Shown here in pieces: positions 61,081 through 64,000 of a stretch of DNA of 64,000 bases; the first letter of the stretch is position 1; each line of letters opens with the position of its first letter. Below the pieces are notes generated by a model, which ran no database searches, had not been told where the DNA came from, and saw nothing but the letters and a program-made list of their open reading frames with translations. Made by a program: the position numbers and the translations under genes. The stretch spans positions 2,604,001-2,668,000 of the forward strand of contig OZ242974.1 in the NCBI GenBank assembly GCA_965211775.1. The letters run 5' to 3'. The DNA comes from Thiodiazotropha sp040506975 (GTDB taxonomy: Bacteria > Pseudomonadota > Gammaproteobacteria > Chromatiales > Chromatiaceae).

Positions 61081-62583
61081 ATGCCACATACCGAGGAACT
61101 GCCTTATGCCCTCTATCGGGCGAGGCAGGTAAGGGAGTTCGATCGTATCGCCATTGAAGAATACGATATTCCTGGTGCGGAACTGATGGAACGTGCCGGC
61201 AGCGGCGCTTATCGGTTCTTGAAACAACATTGGCCGGACCTGCCCGAGATCGTCGTGGTCTGTGGTATGGGAAATAACGGTGGTGATGGATACGTCGTTG
61301 CCCGGTTGGCAGGTCAGGCTGGTCTGCGGGTACGGGTATTGCAGTTGGGCGACGCCCTGCAGCTTAAGGGCGATGCCCTGATGATGGCGGAGTCCTGGAC
61401 GGCGCTGGGCCATCCAATCGAACCCTTCGAGGATTTGGGGGACCCCGACCTTATCGTGGACGCGGTTTTGGGCACGGGACTCGAACGGGATGTCACCGGT
61501 CGTTGGGCATCGGCCATCGAACAGATAAACAGGCATCGTGCAGAGGTGTTGGCCATCGACATACCATCCGGGCTACATGCCGATACCGGCCGTATTATGG
61601 GCTGCGCCATCGAGGCGGCCGCCACCATCAGTTTCATCGGCCTGAAACAGGGGATGTTCACCGGACGTGGCCCGGATTGCTGTGGTGAAATCGTTTTCGA
61701 TGCCCTAGGGATTCCTGCGCGTGTCTATGCCCATCAAGTACTTGCCTGCAAGCGTATCGATTGGCGGAAGCGGTGTGGACTGGTCACACCCAGGCGCCGT
61801 ACTGCACATAAGGGTGATTTCGGGCATCTTTTGGTTATCGCCGGTGACAGGGGGTATCCGGGTGCCGCCCGCCTGGCAGCAGAAGCGGCCGCCCGAAGTG
61901 GGGTAGGACTGGTGACCCTGGCAACCCATCCCGACCATGCCCACTGTATAAACCTTGGCCGCCCGGAGCTGATGGTGCGGGGAGTGAGTGAGGTGCAGGA
62001 GATAGAACAGCTGACGCAGCGGGCTGATGCCCTGGTTCTGGGGCCTGGCCTTGGACGAAATGCGTGGGGAGATATGTGTTACCGGGCCGCCCTCGATTCC
62101 GCCTTGCCGATGGTCATCGATGCGGATGGTCTCAACTGGCTGGCCGAGCGGCCGCAGCAACGCGAGAATTGGATCCTGACACCGCACCCGGGGGAGGCAT
62201 CGAGGCTTCTCGGTTATGATACGGAGAGGGTTGAAAATGACAGATTTCAAGCGGCTGAAAAGATACAGCAGCGCTTTGGCGGCGTGGTGATACTGAAAGG
62301 GGCGGGCTCTCTGATATGTGATGGGAGCGCCCAACCCGCTTCACTCTGCAGTGACGGCAATCCCGGAATGGCCACGGGGGGGTGCGGTGACGTCTTAAGC
62401 GGTATCATTGGTGCATTCATGGCACAGGATTATAACTATCGCGAGGCCGCCGAGATGGGAGTCTGTCTACATGCCGCCGCGGGCGACCGGGCCGCTGCGA
62501 AGGGTGAGATCGGTCTCTTGGCAGGTGACCTGCTGCCTGAAGTCAGAACCCTTCTGAATGAGGCGCGCCCGTGTTTGAAATAG
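61081..62583 (+). CDS. nnr: Bifunctional NAD(P)HX epimerase/dehydratase
   Basis: About 500 residues from ATG 61081 (MPHTEELPYALYRARQVREF); ATG 61072 and a start at 60982 are in frame. The N-terminal YjeF_N epimerase domain (about 15-215) has GNNGGDGYVVARL; the C-terminal ADP-dependent dehydratase domain (about 230-495) has GPGLGRN, ILTPHPGEASRLLG and NPGMATGGCGDVLSG. It repairs hydrated NAD(P)H. Its end overlaps tsaE by 13 bp, the conserved arrangement. Full length and intact. Confidence 0.94.
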   Translation: MPHTEELPYALYRARQVREFDRIAIEEYDIPGAELMERAGSGAYRFLKQHWPDLPEIVVVCGMGNNGGDGYVVARLAGQAGLRVRVLQLGDALQLKGDALMMAESWTALGHPIEPFEDLGDPDLIVDAVLGTGLERDVTGRWASAIEQINRHRAEVLAIDIPSGLHADTGRIMGCAIEAAATISFIGLKQGMFTGRGPDCCGEIVFDALGIPARVYAHQVLACKRIDWRKRCGLVTPRRRTAHKGDFGHLLVIAGDRGYPGAARLAAEAAARSGVGLVTLATHPDHAHCINLGRPELMVRGVSEVQEIEQLTQRADALVLGPGLGRNAWGDMCYRAALDSALPMVIDADGLNWLAERPQQRENWILTPHPGEASRLLGYDTERVENDRFQAAEKIQQRFGGVVILKGAGSLICDGSAQPASLCSDGNPGMATGGCGDVLSGIIGAFMAQDYNYREAAEMGVCLHAAAGDRAAAKGEIGLLAGDLLPEVRTLLNEARPCLK

Positions 62584-63089
62584 AGGTTGAAGGCGAAGAG
62601 CGGCAGGAGGCGGTCGGCGCCTGTCTGGCGTTGAACTGCAGCCCGCCCTTTATTGTCTATCTCGAGGGTGATCTCGGGACAGGAAAGACAACCCTGGTCA
62701 GGGGGTTTCTGAGGCAGCTTGGGTATCAGGGAAGGGTAAAGAGCCCGACATATACACTGCTTGAGCCCTACGACTTTGCGGGTCGTTCCTATTACCATTT
62801 TGACCTCTATCGTCTGTCCGATCCCCGGGAGTTGGATTATTTAGGTATTGAGGGTCTGCTGAATAGCGATGCATTACTGTTGATAGAGTGGCCCGAGAAA
62901 GGGGCTGGCGTGTTGCCGCAAGCGGATCTGATGATTCGTTTCATGCACCATGATCAGGCACGTGTGCTCAAATTTGACGCTGGGACAGAGCGGGGCGCAG
63001 AATCTCTCCTGCAGTTGCAAAAAGCAGTGGCAAAAGTTTACCTGATTACCCCTAAACCTCAGCCATTCTCAAGAGGCGATATGGCATAG
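62571..63089 (+). CDS. tsaE: tRNA t6A biosynthesis ATPase TsaE, tail replaced by IS1595
   Basis: Starts at GTG 62571 inside the end of nnr. Walker A is GDLGTGKTTLVRGF (about residues 34-41), then VKSPTYTLLEPY, YYHFDLYRL and LIEWPEKG. TsaE works with TsaB and TsaD to make N6-threonylcarbamoyl-adenosine on tRNAs decoding ANN, usually an essential function. IS1595 copy 3 begins at 63041, so the last 16 or so residues (LITPKPQPFSRGDMA) are IS-derived. About 156 native residues remain, close to the usual length of 150-160, so the enzyme is probably still active. Confidence 0.88.
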   Translation: MFEIEVEGEERQEAVGACLALNCSPPFIVYLEGDLGTGKTTLVRGFLRQLGYQGRVKSPTYTLLEPYDFAGRSYYHFDLYRLSDPRELDYLGIEGLLNSDALLLIEWPEKGAGVLPQADLMIRFMHHDQARVLKFDAGTERGAESLLQLQKAVAKVYLITPKPQPFSRGDMA

Positions 63090-64000
63090 GTGGAGTGCGA
63101 AGAGCGGCAAAAAGCAATCGTTCAATCATGGCGGGTAAATCGAAACGGCGGTTAAACCGATATTCGAACTCAGCAAGATAACGCGACACATGTTTATCTC
63201 GAATCGCATGAAAAGTACCCAACAGACTGTTTTTGACATTACCCAACATCGTGTTTACCCATTTGAAGCACGAATACCGGACACTTTGGCGCCCACCACC
63301 CGTCACCATGGGGTTATGATGGCAATCAGCGGTTGTCACGCCACTAAAGCACCAAAGCCCATCGGTAAAGACTTCGCTGCCAGGCATCAAGCAGGAGCGG
63401 GCGTAGCGGGCGATTTCACGTTTGCGGAAGCCCCTTACACGACGCAGTTGAATTTTCATGGGCCTGCCGTCCCGCGTCGTCTCAACAGCAGCTACGAAAG
63501 GGATTTTGTTGCGCGACCCACGACCACGCTTACCGGCTTGCTCGCCTCCGAGATAAGCATCATCCAATTCGATGCGACCGGCCAGTTTTTTTCCACGCTC
63601 ACGTTCCATCATCACCTGCATCAACTTATGCTTGAGTCGCCAGGCCGTATTGTAGTTCACCCCGATTTCGCGGGAAAGTTGCAGCGCCGAGATACTTTTC
63701 TTGCGTTGGGTCAACAGATAGATCGCAAGAAACCACGTTCTCAGCGGCAGCTTGGTGCCATGGAAGATGCTGCCGGCGGTCAGGGAAGTCTGATGATGGC
63801 ACTTGTGACATTGATATATCTGACGCTTTTTGAGTTCACAGCCTGTTGTGTTGCCGCACTCAGGGCAGACATAGCCCGTCGGCCAGCGCAAATCATACAA
63901 TGCCTGTCGACACTGATCCTCGGTCCCATATTGTTCCAGAAAATCGTGCAAACCAAGACCTTTTTGAAATTGAATAGTATTTCTCGGCATGATGAAATCC
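63041..64000 (-). mobile_element. IS1595-family element, copy 3, cut by the window edge
   Basis: The left end CCTGATTAC starts at 63041 after AAAGTTTA (63033-63040), the presumed 8-bp duplicate. Given the 1029-bp length of the other copies, about 69 bp with the right end lie beyond the window. It is inserted in the last codons of tsaE. The orientation is the same as copies 1 and 2. Confidence 0.93.
63052..63990 (-). CDS. IS1595-family transposase, copy 3
   Basis: A 312-residue intact transposase, as in copy 1, with Arg instead of Gln near residue 239 (GGGRQSVRYSCF). The complete coding region is inside the window. The near-identity of three copies points to recent spread. Confidence 0.93.
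   Translation of the reverse strand: MPRNTIQFQKGLGLHDFLEQYGTEDQCRQALYDLRWPTGYVCPECGNTTGCELKKRQIYQCHKCHHQTSLTAGSIFHGTKLPLRTWFLAIYLLTQRKKSISALQLSREIGVNYNTAWRLKHKLMQVMMERERGKKLAGRIELDDAYLGGEQAGKRGRGSRNKIPFVAAVETTRDGRPMKIQLRRVRGFRKREIARYARSCLMPGSEVFTDGLWCFSGVTTADCHHNPMVTGGGRQSVRYSCFKWVNTMLGNVKNSLLGTFHAIRDKHVSRYLAEFEYRFNRRFDLPAMIERLLFAALRTPPMPYRLLRMAEV

Noticed and set aside
1..64000. CRISPR array, prophage or integrative element
   Set aside because: No regularly spaced repeats, phage structural genes, integrase or attachment duplicates were seen; the mobile content is simple IS elements and one MITE.

Overview
The window looks like a chromosome segment of a gammaproteobacterium, probably a sulfur oxidiser or relative. 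This is inferred from housekeeping synteny (rsgA, orn, queG, nnr and tsaE in the order known from E. coli, plus mfd-csiV, aat-bpt and hemF) and from sulfur-handling genes (a persulfide dioxygenase-like protein, MetZ, GshA). No rRNA or tRNA gene was seen to fix the taxonomy. Seven insertion sequences, one MITE and several short dispersed repeats show a genome under heavy transposition, with genes caught in the act of being broken.

Left part (1-16.8 kb). A pqiC tail, csiV and mfd are followed by a copper/heme oxidase maturation pair (sco, ctaA). A + strand cluster then begins: a heme-copper-oxidase-subunit-I-like membrane protein, a TlpA-like thioredoxin, a DUF4266 lipoprotein, a DUF3570 outer-membrane beta-barrel and ApbE (FMN transferase). 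The DUF3570 protein carries a flavinylation-like motif (DSLTGAS), so the cluster reads as a candidate extracytoplasmic flavin/electron-transfer system. An IS1380-family element has split the DUF3570 gene. A gamma-glutamylcyclotransferase relic and a hemerythrin-PAS-GGDEF-EAL protein follow.

Middle part (16.8-31.6 kb). An IS200 copy with a nested IS1595 precedes a minus-strand operon: TonB-dependent receptor, anchored periplasmic protein, polyferredoxin membrane protein, TauE/SafE-like protein, ExbB, ExbD, TonB. Overlapping stop/start codons join most of it. It has been hit four times: IS1380 upstream of the receptor, a TC-dinucleotide frameshift, IS1595 in the polyferredoxin gene, and a second IS1380 type in the last codons of the TauE-like gene. 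A beta-propeller lipoprotein lies beyond.

Right-middle part (31.6-45.2 kb). The N-degron transferases bpt and aat are followed by a YcgR-like PilZ gene split by a G12 tract lying between its two c-di-GMP motifs, a candidate phase-variable switch. Next come an esterase and a protein joining two cyclic-nucleotide-binding domains to an acyltransferase. A helicase/nuclease pair like MrfA/MrfB is divergent from lexA across only 66 bp holding four symmetric LexA-like half-sites of the GTTC-N7-GTTC type. A Nudix protein and the protease Prc close the block.

Right part (45.3-64 kb). A 292-bp MITE with perfect 31-bp ends sits upstream of gshA. Then come metZ, methyltransferases, the persulfide dioxygenase-like gene, hemF and a PhoP/PhoQ-like operon with an upstream 11-bp direct repeat. 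The rsgA-orn-queG-nnr-tsaE neighbourhood ends the window, carrying a second IS200 copy and a third IS1595 that replaces the end of tsaE and runs off the edge.
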